Below, piece by piece: positions 1 to 8,368 of a DNA stretch of 48,907 bases. The DNA is from Marinifilaceae bacterium (GTDB lineage Bacteria > Bacteroidota > Bacteroidia > Bacteroidales > Marinifilaceae): contig JAFGYE010000118.1 of the NCBI GenBank assembly GCA_016936255.1, positions 1 through 48,907 on the forward strand. The letters are read 5' to 3'. The notes under the pieces were generated by a model. The model had not been told where the DNA came from, made no database searches, and worked only from the letters and a program-made list of their open reading frames with translations. Position numbers and translations under genes: made by a program. Numbering within the stretch: position 1 is the stretch's first letter; each line of letters starts with the position of its first letter.

Positions 1-97
1 AAAAAAGCCCACAACTCCCACCACCAAAAGGATTCACACGATTTAACGCAACTTTAATTTTTTGCCCGATTGGTAATACCCCTTATAGCAATCAAAG

Positions 98-868
98 TTG
101 TATTTTCCCGGGTTTGTAGCATTGGTGGTCGCATTTATAGCCTGGTTGCTAATTCGTGACACACCTCAGTCTTGTGGACTTCCAAATATTGAAAAATTTA
201 AAGATGATTATCCTGATTCTTATTCTGAAAAGTACGAGGAGGAGATGACTGCTAAGGAAATCTTTATGAAATACATCTTAAAAAATAGATTGTTGTGGTC
301 AATTGCCTTTGCAAATGCTTTTGTATATCTGGTTCGATATGGTGTGCTTGATTGGGCTCCGTTATATCTTGAAGAAGCCAAGGGATTCTCAATTAAAGAA
401 ACAGGTTGGGCGTATTTTGCTTATGAATGGGCAGGTATTCCTGGTACAATATTATGTGGTTACTTAAGCGATAAGGTGTTTAAAGGAAAACGTGCTCCTG
501 TGAGTATCATTTATATGGTATTGGTTTTCATTTCGGTACTAATGTATTGGTTTAGTGAGTCGATTGTAATGAATTCAATAGCTCTAATTTGTATAGGTTT
601 CTTGATTTATGGTCCTGTGATGCTAATTGGTGTTCATGCACTGGATTTGGTTCCTAAAAAAGCAGCAGGAACCGCGGCAGGCTTAACAGGATTGTTTGGT
701 TACATGGGAGGTGCATTGTTTGCAAATATTGCAATGGGTGCCGTTGTAGATATGTGGGGATGGGATGGTGGATTCATCGTTCTTCTGGCAGCTTGTGTTG
801 CAGCTATTATTTTGATAGGTATTTCTTGGATACAGGAACGCAATGGGCATAATGGTTTGCATGTTTAA
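98..868 (+). CDS. glpT: Glycerol-3-phosphate transporter GlpT, C-terminal part, 5'-truncated
   Basis: Inner-membrane MFS antiporter that takes up glycerol 3-phosphate in exchange for phosphate. The 256 residues match the second half of GlpT closely (about 450 aa in E. coli): the linker RDTPQSCGLP, the segment RYGVLDWAPLYLEEAKG, and the late helix block GFLIYGPVMLIGVHALDLVPKKAAGTAAG (quoted in part: LIYGPVMLIG). Six hydrophobic helices are visible. GlpT-like sequence starts at about position 89 (QSKLYFPG). Upstream the frame has stops at 44, 74 and 86, so the N-terminal half is missing and the TTG at 98 is only the first possible start after the break. Followed at 80 bp by a glycerophosphodiesterase, which would supply its substrate. 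Either interrupted by a mobile element or cut by an assembly edge. Confidence 0.85.
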   Translation: MYFPGFVALVVAFIAWLLIRDTPQSCGLPNIEKFKDDYPDSYSEKYEEEMTAKEIFMKYILKNRLLWSIAFANAFVYLVRYGVLDWAPLYLEEAKGFSIKETGWAYFAYEWAGIPGTILCGYLSDKVFKGKRAPVSIIYMVLVFISVLMYWFSESIVMNSIALICIGFLIYGPVMLIGVHALDLVPKKAAGTAAGLTGLFGYMGGALFANIAMGAVVDMWGWDGGFIVLLAACVAAIILIGISWIQERNGHNGLHV

Positions 869-948
869 GACTTTAATCAGATATACTGCTTGATTGTTAA
901 AATGACTAATTCAAATAAAAATAATTACAAACCTAAATTTTAATACAT

Positions 949-2256
949 ATGAAAAACTTTAATGTGAAAAATTTGCTGGCAGGTGCTTTTATCCTGTCTA
1001 GTATTGGATTTGCAGGTTGTGAAGATGACACTCCTGATTATAATCCTTATAATAATTATAAAACTTATCCTCTTAAAGAGCTAAGCGCTGAAGCAAAAGT
1101 AGTTCGTGATTATGTGAAGGCAGATGCTGTTATTGCTCACCGTGGTTCTACTTTTTGGGCTCCGGAAGAGACTGAAGCTGCTTTTCGTTGGGCTCGTAAT
1201 ATGGGTGCTGATTATTTAGAAATTGATCTTCAGAGAACTAAAGATGGCGTATTGCTTGCTTTACATGATGGAAATCTTCGTCGTACTTCAAATATTGAAA
1301 GTCAATTTCCAGGAAAAGAAGATTACCCAGTAAGTTATTTTACATTGGCAGAGTTACGTAAGCTAGATGCTGGAGCTTGGTTTAATATTGCAGTACCAGA
1401 AAATGCTCGTCAGTCATTTGTAGGACAAAAAATTTCAACTTTGGAAGAAGTTTTGAAAATTTCTGAAGGAATGAGAATTAAGCGTGTAGCTGGTGAACCA
1501 GTAAAAGATATGACTCGTTTAGATGAGGCAGGTTTATGGGCTGGATATTACGAGTTTGAAGTAGATCTGCAGGATAATGGTAACCGTCCGGGAGTTTATG
1601 CTGAGACTAAAGAACCATATTTATTCGGTGGAATGGAAGCTGACTTAGCTGCTTTTTTAACTGATGCAGGTTGGAATATTACAGATTCTCCTAAAGCAAT
1701 TGCAACAATTCCTGGTAAAGTTGATGTAGCAAATACAAATGGTCGTTTTATTTTACAAACTTTCTCTCGTGAGTCTGTTGTGAAATTGGAGAAAGAATTA
1801 CCTGGTGTACCTAAGTGTATGTTGCTTTGGGAAGACGAAAGTGCAGCTTATGTTCGTCCTTCAAATTCTATTGAATCTTTAGCTGAATTCATCAATTTTT
1901 CAGTGGAGTACAATTGTCACATTGCTGGTCCTTCTGTAAAAGGAAAGCCAAATGGTTATCCTGATTTAACAGAGCCTTGGATGTGTGAAATGTATCACCG
2001 TGCAGGCATGATTGTTCATGCTTATTCTTTTGATACTGAAGATCAGTTAAGAAGATACAATGGTGATTATTTTTATGCTGGAGTATCACGTTTTGACGAT
2101 CCTGCTCGTGAAATCAGTGGTGATTATAAGTATGATGTGAACCCTAATATGTTTATCGATGGTGGTTTTACTAATTTGACTGATTTGTCAATGAATTATC
2201 AAAACCGCGAAGTAGTTGGAACGGCTCAGGAAGTAATGGATAATTTAGGCTACTAA
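949..2256 (+). CDS. GlpQ-like glycerophosphodiester phosphodiesterase lipoprotein
   Basis: Predicted to hydrolyse glycerophosphodiesters to glycerol 3-phosphate and an alcohol, outside the cytoplasm. A lipoprotein signal is visible: hydrophobic stretch 9-20 and lipobox FAGC with the lipidated Cys at 24, followed by EDD. GDPD-fold motifs are present: HRG at 64-66, PEE at 72-74, EID at 91-93, LHD at 105-107 (catalytic pair His64/His106), and the metal-binding segment PGVYAETKEP near residue 210. At 435 aa with an insertion between the motifs it resembles the periplasmic GlpQ type more than the short UgpQ type. It lies between glpT and two porins, which fits a set for using extracellular glycerophosphodiesters. 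Start is the ATG just before the signal sequence; no clear Shine-Dalgarno is present. Confidence 0.88.
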   Translation: MKNFNVKNLLAGAFILSSIGFAGCEDDTPDYNPYNNYKTYPLKELSAEAKVVRDYVKADAVIAHRGSTFWAPEETEAAFRWARNMGADYLEIDLQRTKDGVLLALHDGNLRRTSNIESQFPGKEDYPVSYFTLAELRKLDAGAWFNIAVPENARQSFVGQKISTLEEVLKISEGMRIKRVAGEPVKDMTRLDEAGLWAGYYEFEVDLQDNGNRPGVYAETKEPYLFGGMEADLAAFLTDAGWNITDSPKAIATIPGKVDVANTNGRFILQTFSRESVVKLEKELPGVPKCMLLWEDESAAYVRPSNSIESLAEFINFSVEYNCHIAGPSVKGKPNGYPDLTEPWMCEMYHRAGMIVHAYSFDTEDQLRRYNGDYFYAGVSRFDDPAREISGDYKYDVNPNMFIDGGFTNLTDLSMNYQNREVVGTAQEVMDNLGY

Positions 2257-2282
2257 TTGTTAAATCTATAATAGATAAAGAT

Positions 2283-3620
2283 ATGTTAAGAAAATTATAT
2301 ATCGCTACACTAGCTTTAGGAATGGTGGCGACAAGTGCAATAGGTCAGGAGAAACAATTAACTGCTGAATCTAATAAAGGAGGAATCGTTTTGACCTCAG
2401 CCGATAAAGATTATCAAATTAGTCTTAATGGTAGAATTTATATGGATGGTGTTCATTATTTCGATGATGTAACCGATTTAAGTTCTGATGCTTCTATCAG
2501 TGATGTTAGGTTGGGAACAACAGTGAAATGGGGACAGTGGAGTGCTAAAATAAATGTTAGTTTTGGTAATGACGAAGTGAAAATCAAAGATGCGTTTTTG
2601 CGATATAATTATTTGAAAAACAGCATTTTTACAGTTGGTAATTTCTTCGAGCCTTTCGGTATTGAGGGATCTGCGTCAAGCAAAGATCTTCGTTTTATTG
2701 GAGCTTCCAATACTACAGAAGCTATGGGAATCGGTCGAAGCATAGGTTTAGGTTATACTTACTATACCGATAAGTTTTATGGGTCAACTGGTATTTTTGC
2801 GGGCTCAGTAGATAATCATAATAAAGGAGATCAGGGGTTTTCAACAACAACAAAATTGGTTTATACTCCGATTGTTAACGACAAAGTAACTTTTCAATTA
2901 GGAGGTTCATTTACATATCGTATTCCTGAAGCTAATGGTTTTAATAGCCTAAACGATGATGATTATAATCGTGAGGTCGTTTTAGCAGCTGGTCCTGAGC
3001 ATAAATTTTTGAATGCTGATATTGCTCATGCAAGAACAGATATGCGTTACAATTTTCAGTCTTTAGTTCTTAGCGGACCTTTCATGTTACAAGCTGAATA
3101 CACTAAGACTAAAGTAACTCGTGATGACGATTATGTTACGCAGTTAATGAAAGATGGCCCAGCTTATTATGTAACTTATGCTTGGCCAACTGTACCAGGT
3201 GATTACCCAGGATGGTATGGTGAGCTTCGTGATATCGAAACAAAAGCTTATTACGTACAAACAGGATTCCTTTTAGGGGATAACTATTCTTACAATTCTT
3301 CAACAGCATATATCAATCGCCCAAAGGCAGGTTCTTATGAATTTCTATTGCGCTACGATAATACTAATTTGAATGATATCGATGGTACTTATTTTAACGG
3401 AGCCTATGGTCCTGCTGATTTAGGTGCTGCTTTAGGCGGAGCTGGAAACATGAGTATTCAGGGTGGAAAATCAGAGAGCTATAGTGTAGCTGTTAACTAT
3501 TACTTAAACGATAATGTAATGTTTCGTTTAAACTACAGCTACATGGATGTTCAAAACCAAGTGTATCCATTGGATGAAAAAATTGGTATGGTTAAAGCCA
3601 GAGTTCAAGTGAACTTCTAG
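2283..3620 (+). CDS. Outer-membrane porin, phosphate-selective O/P type (paralog 1)
   Basis: Predicted 445-aa outer-membrane beta-barrel. A cleavable signal peptide ends around AIGQ (residues 19-22). The motif SLNGRIYMDGVHYFDD followed by ISDVRLGTTVKWGQWSAKINVSFG is typical of the OprO/OprP-like porin family, with alternating polar and aromatic strands and a C-terminal Phe (VQVNF) for BAM recognition. It starts 26 bp after the phosphodiesterase, so the two are probably co-transcribed, and it is followed by a clear terminator. A role in letting phosphate or glycerophospho-compounds through the outer membrane is inference from family and neighbours. The next gene is a shorter paralog with the same strand pattern. 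Confidence 0.85.
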   Translation: MLRKLYIATLALGMVATSAIGQEKQLTAESNKGGIVLTSADKDYQISLNGRIYMDGVHYFDDVTDLSSDASISDVRLGTTVKWGQWSAKINVSFGNDEVKIKDAFLRYNYLKNSIFTVGNFFEPFGIEGSASSKDLRFIGASNTTEAMGIGRSIGLGYTYYTDKFYGSTGIFAGSVDNHNKGDQGFSTTTKLVYTPIVNDKVTFQLGGSFTYRIPEANGFNSLNDDDYNREVVLAAGPEHKFLNADIAHARTDMRYNFQSLVLSGPFMLQAEYTKTKVTRDDDYVTQLMKDGPAYYVTYAWPTVPGDYPGWYGELRDIETKAYYVQTGFLLGDNYSYNSSTAYINRPKAGSYEFLLRYDNTNLNDIDGTYFNGAYGPADLGAALGGAGNMSIQGGKSESYSVAVNYYLNDNVMFRLNYSYMDVQNQVYPLDEKIGMVKARVQVNF

Positions 3621-3644
3621 TAATAAGAATACTATTTATAATTT

Positions 3645-3678
3645 AGAGTGAGGTAATTTATTTTGCCTCACTCTTTTT
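3645..3678 (+). terminator. Rho-independent terminator after porin 1
   Basis: Stem AGAGTGAGG (3645-3653) pairs perfectly with CCTCACTCT (3666-3674), followed by a T run. It ends the glpT/phosphodiesterase/porin transcription unit. Confidence 0.85.
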
Positions 3679-3840
3679 GTATTTGATATCATCAAAAATT
3701 TTAAATTATTTTATTCTTGAGGAAAAACAAGAGCATGAGCTTGCTTTGTCAAATAAATAATTTATTGTTGATCTAAAAGATCTATTTATTAAATTTATGT
3801 TTCGAAATAAATGATAAGTTATTTTTAAACAAGCTCTAAA

Positions 3841-5058
3841 ATGATAAAATACTACCTCTTAACTTTCTGTTTCTTATTTGTTACAGCAGGTTTGTTTTCA
3901 CAAGACTCTAATGAATTGAAATTAAGAGTCGAAAAAGGATCCATACAAATGGCCACTGATGACGGACAGTTTAAATTTGGAATAGGAGGCCGTATATTTA
4001 TGGATGCCGCAGGCTATTTTGATGATAAGACAGATTTGGGAAGCGGAAGTGAAATTCGGGACGCTCGTTTACTTTTTAAAGCTACTGTTTGGAAAAACTG
4101 GGATGCAAAAATAAACATTGGTTTCGACGGAGGTGTTGTTTCTCTTAAGGATGTGTTTCTGCAATACAATATCAACAAAAATAGCTTTTTTAGAGCAGGA
4201 CATTTTTTAGAACCATTTGGAATCGAACAAACAGAGAGTTCCAAAACAATTAAGTTTATGAATTTTTCAAGTACTGTTGAAGCATTCAGGCCGGGTCGAA
4301 ATTTAGGCGTTTCGTATGACAGATGGGGCAAAAATTATTATTGGGCTCTTGGATTGTTTGGCAGTGATGTAAATAATACTGTAAGCAATCAAGATGAAGA
4401 TTTTGGCATAACATCAAGATTAGTTGTTTCTCCCTTTCATAAAGAAAATATAATGCATTTTGGTTTGTCTGGAACGTATAGATCTGTAAATCCTGTTACT
4501 GTTGAAACGAACAGTGGATATTCATCTACCGCGGCAACCAGGTCAGTAAGGTATCGTTCAAGAGCAGCAACCCATATTGAAAGCCGTCGGTTCATTGATG
4601 TTACAGTGGATAATGCTGAATCTCAATTCAAATTTGGAATCGAAATGATTGCTGCTTCGGGTCCTGTTGCATTTCAGTCCGAATTAATTAATTCTAAGGT
4701 GAATGTAAAAAAGGATTATTCATCTGATAAAGATTACAAAGCCAAAGGTTGGTATATGCAATTTGGTTTCTTGCTTAAAGGTGGTAATTATAGGTATAAT
4801 ATGAAATCTGCCCGTTTGGCTAAGCCTGAGCCCGGATCATTGGAATTACTGGCTAGAATAAATGAAACTGATTTAAATGATGAACATGCTTTTATAAGAG
4901 GTGGTAAGCAAAAGGATATTTCTTTGGGATGCACCTGGTATGTAAATCACAATGTGTTGATGAAATTGAATTTTACGAATGTTGATTTGGATGAAAATGC
5001 ATTGAATGGAGAAGAGAATTTTAATATGATTCAAACCCGTTTGCAGTTTTCTTTTTAA
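3841..5058 (+). CDS. Outer-membrane porin, phosphate-selective O/P type (paralog 2)
   Basis: A 405-aa outer-membrane barrel paralogous to the gene at 2283. It has a signal peptide to about residue 20 (GLFSQ), the same GIGGRIFMDAAGYFDDKTDL opening, EIRDARLLFKATVWKNWDAKINIGF, LEPFGIEQTESSK, and a terminal RLQFSF. It lacks the long loop that paralog 1 carries around residues 280-320. It sits 220 bp downstream behind the paralog-1 terminator, so it probably has its own promoter, although no clean TAnnTTTG box is visible. The tandem pair suggests duplication followed by divergence in substrate loops or regulation. Exact substrate unknown. Confidence 0.82.
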   Translation: MIKYYLLTFCFLFVTAGLFSQDSNELKLRVEKGSIQMATDDGQFKFGIGGRIFMDAAGYFDDKTDLGSGSEIRDARLLFKATVWKNWDAKINIGFDGGVVSLKDVFLQYNINKNSFFRAGHFLEPFGIEQTESSKTIKFMNFSSTVEAFRPGRNLGVSYDRWGKNYYWALGLFGSDVNNTVSNQDEDFGITSRLVVSPFHKENIMHFGLSGTYRSVNPVTVETNSGYSSTAATRSVRYRSRAATHIESRRFIDVTVDNAESQFKFGIEMIAASGPVAFQSELINSKVNVKKDYSSDKDYKAKGWYMQFGFLLKGGNYRYNMKSARLAKPEPGSLELLARINETDLNDEHAFIRGGKQKDISLGCTWYVNHNVLMKLNFTNVDLDENALNGEENFNMIQTRLQFSF

Positions 5059-5086
5059 GAAACATCAGAATAAAAAGAAAACAAGG

Positions 5087-5115
5087 ATGCTGTCTGTAAT
5101 GGGCAGCATTTTTTA
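5087..5115 (+). terminator. Terminator after porin 2
   Basis: ATGCTG (5087-5092) pairs with CAGCAT (5104-5109), followed by a run of T. Confidence 0.75.
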
Positions 5116-5187
5116 CAGGTTAAAATGTTGTGAATAACATGTTTTTGTATGGCAGAGTTTCCAATTACCCACCACTTTTCACGATCC

Positions 5188-5355
5188 TGAAGGATGGGAC
5201 AAAATAGTACTGGAGGGAGCCGTTAAAACGCCGGAGAACTCATAATAAATGCCGGAGAAGTGCTCAATATTGGTGGAGGACTACAATATATTGCCAGAGG
5301 GATACAAAATAACAGCGGAGAAGGGGGCAAATCTTCCGCGGGATAGTAGAATTAG
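5188..5355. repeat. Degenerate tandem array, 8 units of exactly 21 bp
   Basis: The 415-bp gene-free stretch 5059-5473 holds this array after the porin terminator. Units start at 5188, 5209, 5230, 5251, 5272, 5293, 5314 and 5335. Examples: GCCGGAGAACTCATAATAAA(T) at 5230 and GCCGGAGAAGTGCTCAATAT(T) at 5251. Each has a GGAG/GGAT-type purine core near its start and an A/T-rich second half. Units have diverged strongly, but no unit has changed length. There are no spacers, so this is not a CRISPR. It has a 7-codon period, but the frames are broken by stops. Confidence 0.7.
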
Positions 5356-5461
5356 GCCTTTCAGCTGTCTTCTCCTAAAATAGCTGCATAGCTTATCCTT
5401 AATTTCTGCAATACTCACTATTTCCGATAAGATTGTGAAAAGGTAATCGATATTATCTGTT

Positions 5462-5469
5462 TATATTTG
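5462..5469 (+). promoter_or_regulatory. -7 promoter element TATATTTG very close to the start codon
   Basis: Matches the Bacteroidota -7 consensus TAnnTTTG and ends only 4 bases before the ATG at 5474. This would give a leaderless or nearly leaderless mRNA. No TTG is found at the ideal -33 distance (nearest TTG at 5433-5435). Confidence 0.45.
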
Positions 5470-5473
5470 TAGC

Positions 5474-5974
5474 ATGGACAAAGAAAAAGCTGAAGAAGAA
5501 AAGCTATTTATTCGTAAGATTTTTATTGATGAAATTGGCCGTTTGCAAAAGGAAGGATTTTATTTCTTCTCTTTTATAATGATGGGGCAGGCAATAGAGG
5601 CATTGGGTTGTTTCCTAGATAACAAACCTTTAAAAGCCAAAGCTCAATCCTCCAAGCGTTTTTCAAAATCATTGAATATATTGATGGGAAACGATTATCG
5701 TTCTGTAAATAATGATCACTGGCTGTACGATAAGCTGCGCAATCAGTTAACACACTCTTTTGTTCCAAGCAAATCCTTACTGCTTTGTTCCCGTAAAAGT
5801 CAGCCCGAAGGAGTTGAGCACTTAGAGCAATTGAACGACAGATTGGTTTTGGTTGCCGAAGATATGTATGAAGATTTGGTGAAAGGCTGCGAAAAACTGT
5901 TTGGTATGATTGATCGGGGGAAGGTACCTTTAAAACGTATTGCTGCATCTCCCGAGGAATTGGGCATAATATAA
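5474..5974 (+). CDS. Conserved-looking hypothetical protein with Rx4H motif
   Basis: A 166-aa, probably cytosolic, mainly helical protein without signal peptide. I do not recognise a characterised family. The segment LYDKLRNQLTHSFVPS contains Arg-x4-His, and the wording resembles the HEPN-domain motif region (RNxLxH). A charged N-terminus and an early helix (FSFIMMGQAIEALGCFLD) would fit a small helical bundle. The HEPN link is weak inference. It ends 10 bp before the DUF2520 gene, so the two are likely co-transcribed; the rest of the operon is housekeeping-type. A -7 box lies directly in front of the ATG. Confidence 0.65.
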   Translation: MDKEKAEEEKLFIRKIFIDEIGRLQKEGFYFFSFIMMGQAIEALGCFLDNKPLKAKAQSSKRFSKSLNILMGNDYRSVNNDHWLYDKLRNQLTHSFVPSKSLLLCSRKSQPEGVEHLEQLNDRLVLVAEDMYEDLVKGCEKLFGMIDRGKVPLKRIAASPEELGII

Positions 5975-5984
5975 AATCAGAAAA

Positions 5985-6761
5985 ATGATTCAAAAAGTTG
6001 TAATGATTGGTGCAGGTAATTTGGCTACTCAGCTATCTCTTGCTCTTCATGAACATGGAATTGAAATTTTGCAGGTTTACAGTAGAACTGTTGAATCTGC
6101 GAAAGTATTGGCCGGGAAGTTGGACTGTTCGTTTACTATATCAGTAAAGAAAATAGAAAAGAATGCTGACTTGTACATTTTTGCTGTAAGCGATAAGGCA
6201 TTGCAACCAATTCTTGATAAATGGTCGGTTCCAATAGGAAATTCTGTTCATACTGCCGGCAGTATTCCTGCGGATATTTTTGATAACTATGCCGAAGATT
6301 ATGGGGTTTTTTACCCATTGCAAACTTTCTCGAAGGAGCGTAAGGTCGATTTTTCAAATGTCCCTATTTGTATAGAGTCAAATAGTTTGAAATTGCAAGC
6401 AGATTTAATCGAGCTTGCCGGACAGATATCAAACAGTGCTCATCTAGTTAATTCGGAACAGCGGAAACAACTCCATTTGGCAGCGGTTTTCACTTGTAAT
6501 TTCACCAATCACATGTATAGCATTGGTCAAAAATTACTGGCCGAAAAAGATGTTGATTATGAATTGTTGAAACCATTAATTTTAGAGACAGCACAAAAAG
6601 CCTTGCAGTTGGATCCGGTATCTGCACAAACAGGTCCTGCAGTACGTTTCGATGAAGAAATAATGTGTGCGCACGAGAAGGCTCTAAAAGATTCTCCGGT
6701 GTTTCAAAAATTGTATAGATTTGTGAGCGAAAGCATTTATAAAATGCATAAAAGGAAATAA
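5985..6761 (+). CDS. Rossmann-fold protein with DUF2520 domain
   Basis: A 258-aa NAD(P)-binding-type protein. The N-terminal Rossmann nucleotide loop is GAGNLA (residues 9-14) after a hydrophobic strand, as in the F420-dependent NADP oxidoreductase/pyrroline-5-carboxylate reductase superfamily. The C-terminal half (about 130-250, with HLAAVFTCNFTNHMYSIG) is the helical DUF2520 region. Substrate unknown. In Bacteroidota this gene commonly precedes a KdsC-type phosphatase, a UbiA-type transferase and Maf, and the same order is seen here. Confidence 0.8.
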   Translation: MIQKVVMIGAGNLATQLSLALHEHGIEILQVYSRTVESAKVLAGKLDCSFTISVKKIEKNADLYIFAVSDKALQPILDKWSVPIGNSVHTAGSIPADIFDNYAEDYGVFYPLQTFSKERKVDFSNVPICIESNSLKLQADLIELAGQISNSAHLVNSEQRKQLHLAAVFTCNFTNHMYSIGQKLLAEKDVDYELLKPLILETAQKALQLDPVSAQTGPAVRFDEEIMCAHEKALKDSPVFQKLYRFVSESIYKMHKRK

Positions 6762-6768
6762 GAGAATA

Positions 6769-6833
6769 GAGATATTTTTGATCATGGGTTAACAAAGACA
6801 CAGAGTTGGTGTTTGTCTCATTTCTAATATCTC
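6769..6833. repeat. Inverted repeat in the 6762-6853 spacer
   Basis: GAGATATT (6769-6776) and AATATCTC (6826-6833) form an 8-bp inverted repeat. Between them ACAAA..CAC and GTGTTTGT can pair. The element lies between the DUF2520 and KdsC-like genes and has no T run. Confidence 0.4.
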
Positions 6834-6853
6834 AAATTTAACAGATAAGTTGT

Positions 6854-7381
6854 ATGGCGTTTTTTAAGGAAGATTTAATGAAAGTTTCTGCATTCATTTT
6901 TGATGTGGATGGTGTTCTTTCCAATGAGTGTATTGTTATCGATTCATCGGGAGAAATGTTGCGGACTGCAAACACAAAAGATGGATATGCGATTCAGTAT
7001 GCTGTAAAAAAAGGCTATCCGGTTGCAATTATAACCGGTGGTGTTTCCGATGCTGTTGAAAAACGTTACAGAGGTCTTGGTGTTGAAGATATTTATATGG
7101 GATCGAAAAACAAGATTAAAGATTTTGAAGATTTTATTGCGAAATACGATTTAAATCCTGATCAGATTATGTATATGGGAGATGATTTGCCCGATTATGA
7201 GGTGATGAAAAGAATTGGAGTGCCAACCTGTCCGTGTAATGCGGTGGAGCAAATAAAGGCTATTTCCAATTATATATCCGATAAAGAGGGCGGTTACGGT
7301 TGTGTTCGTGATGTAATTGAACAAGTATTGCGCGCACATAGTAAATGGCTCGAAACCGATACGAATATCCAAAGTATATAA
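6854..7381 (+). CDS. kdsC: KdsC-like HAD phosphatase (KDO 8-phosphate phosphatase family)
   Basis: A 175-aa C0-type HAD enzyme without cap domain, the usual KdsC length. Motif I is DVDG with nucleophile Asp17 and acid Asp19. Motif II is the Thr in IITGG (61), the motif III Lys lies in SKNKIKD, and motif IV is GDDLPD (109-114). KdsC removes phosphate from 3-deoxy-D-manno-octulosonate 8-phosphate on the way to lipopolysaccharide core sugar. Specificity is inferred from family. An alternative start at Met9 (6878) would also retain motif I. The stop at 7379-7381 lies 25 bp before the UbiA-type start. Confidence 0.83.
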   Translation: MAFFKEDLMKVSAFIFDVDGVLSNECIVIDSSGEMLRTANTKDGYAIQYAVKKGYPVAIITGGVSDAVEKRYRGLGVEDIYMGSKNKIKDFEDFIAKYDLNPDQIMYMGDDLPDYEVMKRIGVPTCPCNAVEQIKAISNYISDKEGGYGCVRDVIEQVLRAHSKWLETDTNIQSI

Positions 7382-7406
7382 AAACAACATTAACCCAAAC
7401 AGCCCA

Positions 7407-8366
7407 ATGAACAGTTATCTGAAATTGATCCGATTGCCCAATCTGATTATTATTGCACTGACCCAATATGTGATGCGGTATTTTATTATTCAACCTATTT
7501 TGGGAATTAATAGAATTAAGCTTCAATTAGCCGATTTGGATTTTGCAATATTGGTTTTTGCAACTGTTTGTATGGCTGCTGCCGGCTACGTTATTAATGA
7601 TTATTTTGATACGAAAGCAGATCGAATCAATAAAAAAGATGTTATTGTAGGTAGAAAGGTTACGCGCAGAGTGGCTTTGTTTCTGCAGCAAATAATTGCT
7701 GCATTATCGGTTATTCTTGGTGGTTACGTTTCTTATAAGGTAGGGCACTGGCAATTTGTTTTCATTTTTTTTATGGGAGGAGGTTTGCTTTGGTTTTATT
7801 CGACATCTTACAAATATTACTTTTTATTAGGCAGTTTTTTAATTGCTTTTATTGTTGCAGTCATTCCTTTTTTAGTTGTTATTTACGAGATTCCTCCGCT
7901 TATGGAAACTTATTCGGAAGTGTTAGTTGCCTCGAAAACCAATTTTAATTATCTATTGTATTGGGTAGGAGCCTTTTCATTTTTTTCCTTTGTTGGTGTT
8001 TTAATTGCACAATTCATCAGAGATTTACTTTCCATTAAAGGAGACCGGGAAATTAATCGTCAAAGTTTACCGGTTGTAATTGGTTTAAAATGGGCTAAGC
8101 TTGTAATCGTACTCCTTATTTTGTTTTTATCTGTATCGGTTTTTGGAGTTTGGTATCAATTTCTAAATGCTCCAATGGATCAGATTACACCTTGGTATTT
8201 TGGTGTTTTGATCATTTTACCATTATTTTTATTGGCTTATCGGGTTTATCGGTTTTCGGAAGGAGACAAATTTAAGACTGGAATTTTTCTAATACGATTT
8301 GCCATTCTTGCAGGTATTTCCTATGCTTTTGTGGTAAACTATGTTGTCAATCATACAAATTTTTAA
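7407..8366 (+). CDS. UbiA-family prenyltransferase (geranylgeranylglycerol-phosphate type)
   Basis: A 319-aa polytopic membrane enzyme with about 8-9 helices. Both Asp-rich motifs of the UbiA family are present: NDYFDTKADR (first) and RDLLSIKGDREINRQSLP (second). They bind the Mg-diphosphate of the prenyl donor. Bacteroidota homologs are annotated as geranylgeranylglycerol-phosphate geranylgeranyltransferase-like; the acceptor is not shown by sequence. The frame is open from 7317, but the ATG at 7407 is chosen because upstream codons overlap kdsC and encode non-membrane sequence, while MNSYLKLIRLPNLIIIALTQ is a normal UbiA start. The next gene starts 3 bases after the stop. Confidence 0.85.
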   Translation: MNSYLKLIRLPNLIIIALTQYVMRYFIIQPILGINRIKLQLADLDFAILVFATVCMAAAGYVINDYFDTKADRINKKDVIVGRKVTRRVALFLQQIIAALSVILGGYVSYKVGHWQFVFIFFMGGGLLWFYSTSYKYYFLLGSFLIAFIVAVIPFLVVIYEIPPLMETYSEVLVASKTNFNYLLYWVGAFSFFSFVGVLIAQFIRDLLSIKGDREINRQSLPVVIGLKWAKLVIVLLILFLSVSVFGVWYQFLNAPMDQITPWYFGVLIILPLFLLAYRVYRFSEGDKFKTGIFLIRFAILAGISYAFVVNYVVNHTNF

Positions 8367-8368
8367 GA

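Noticed and set aside
5188-5355. CRISPR array
   Set aside because: Direct repeats are contiguous and degenerate; there are no unique spacers and no cas genes. The same applies to 11588-11817.
5574-5993. 139-codon open frame on the minus strand
   Set aside because: It is the shadow of the plus-strand hypothetical gene, which has better composition, spacing and a promoter box.
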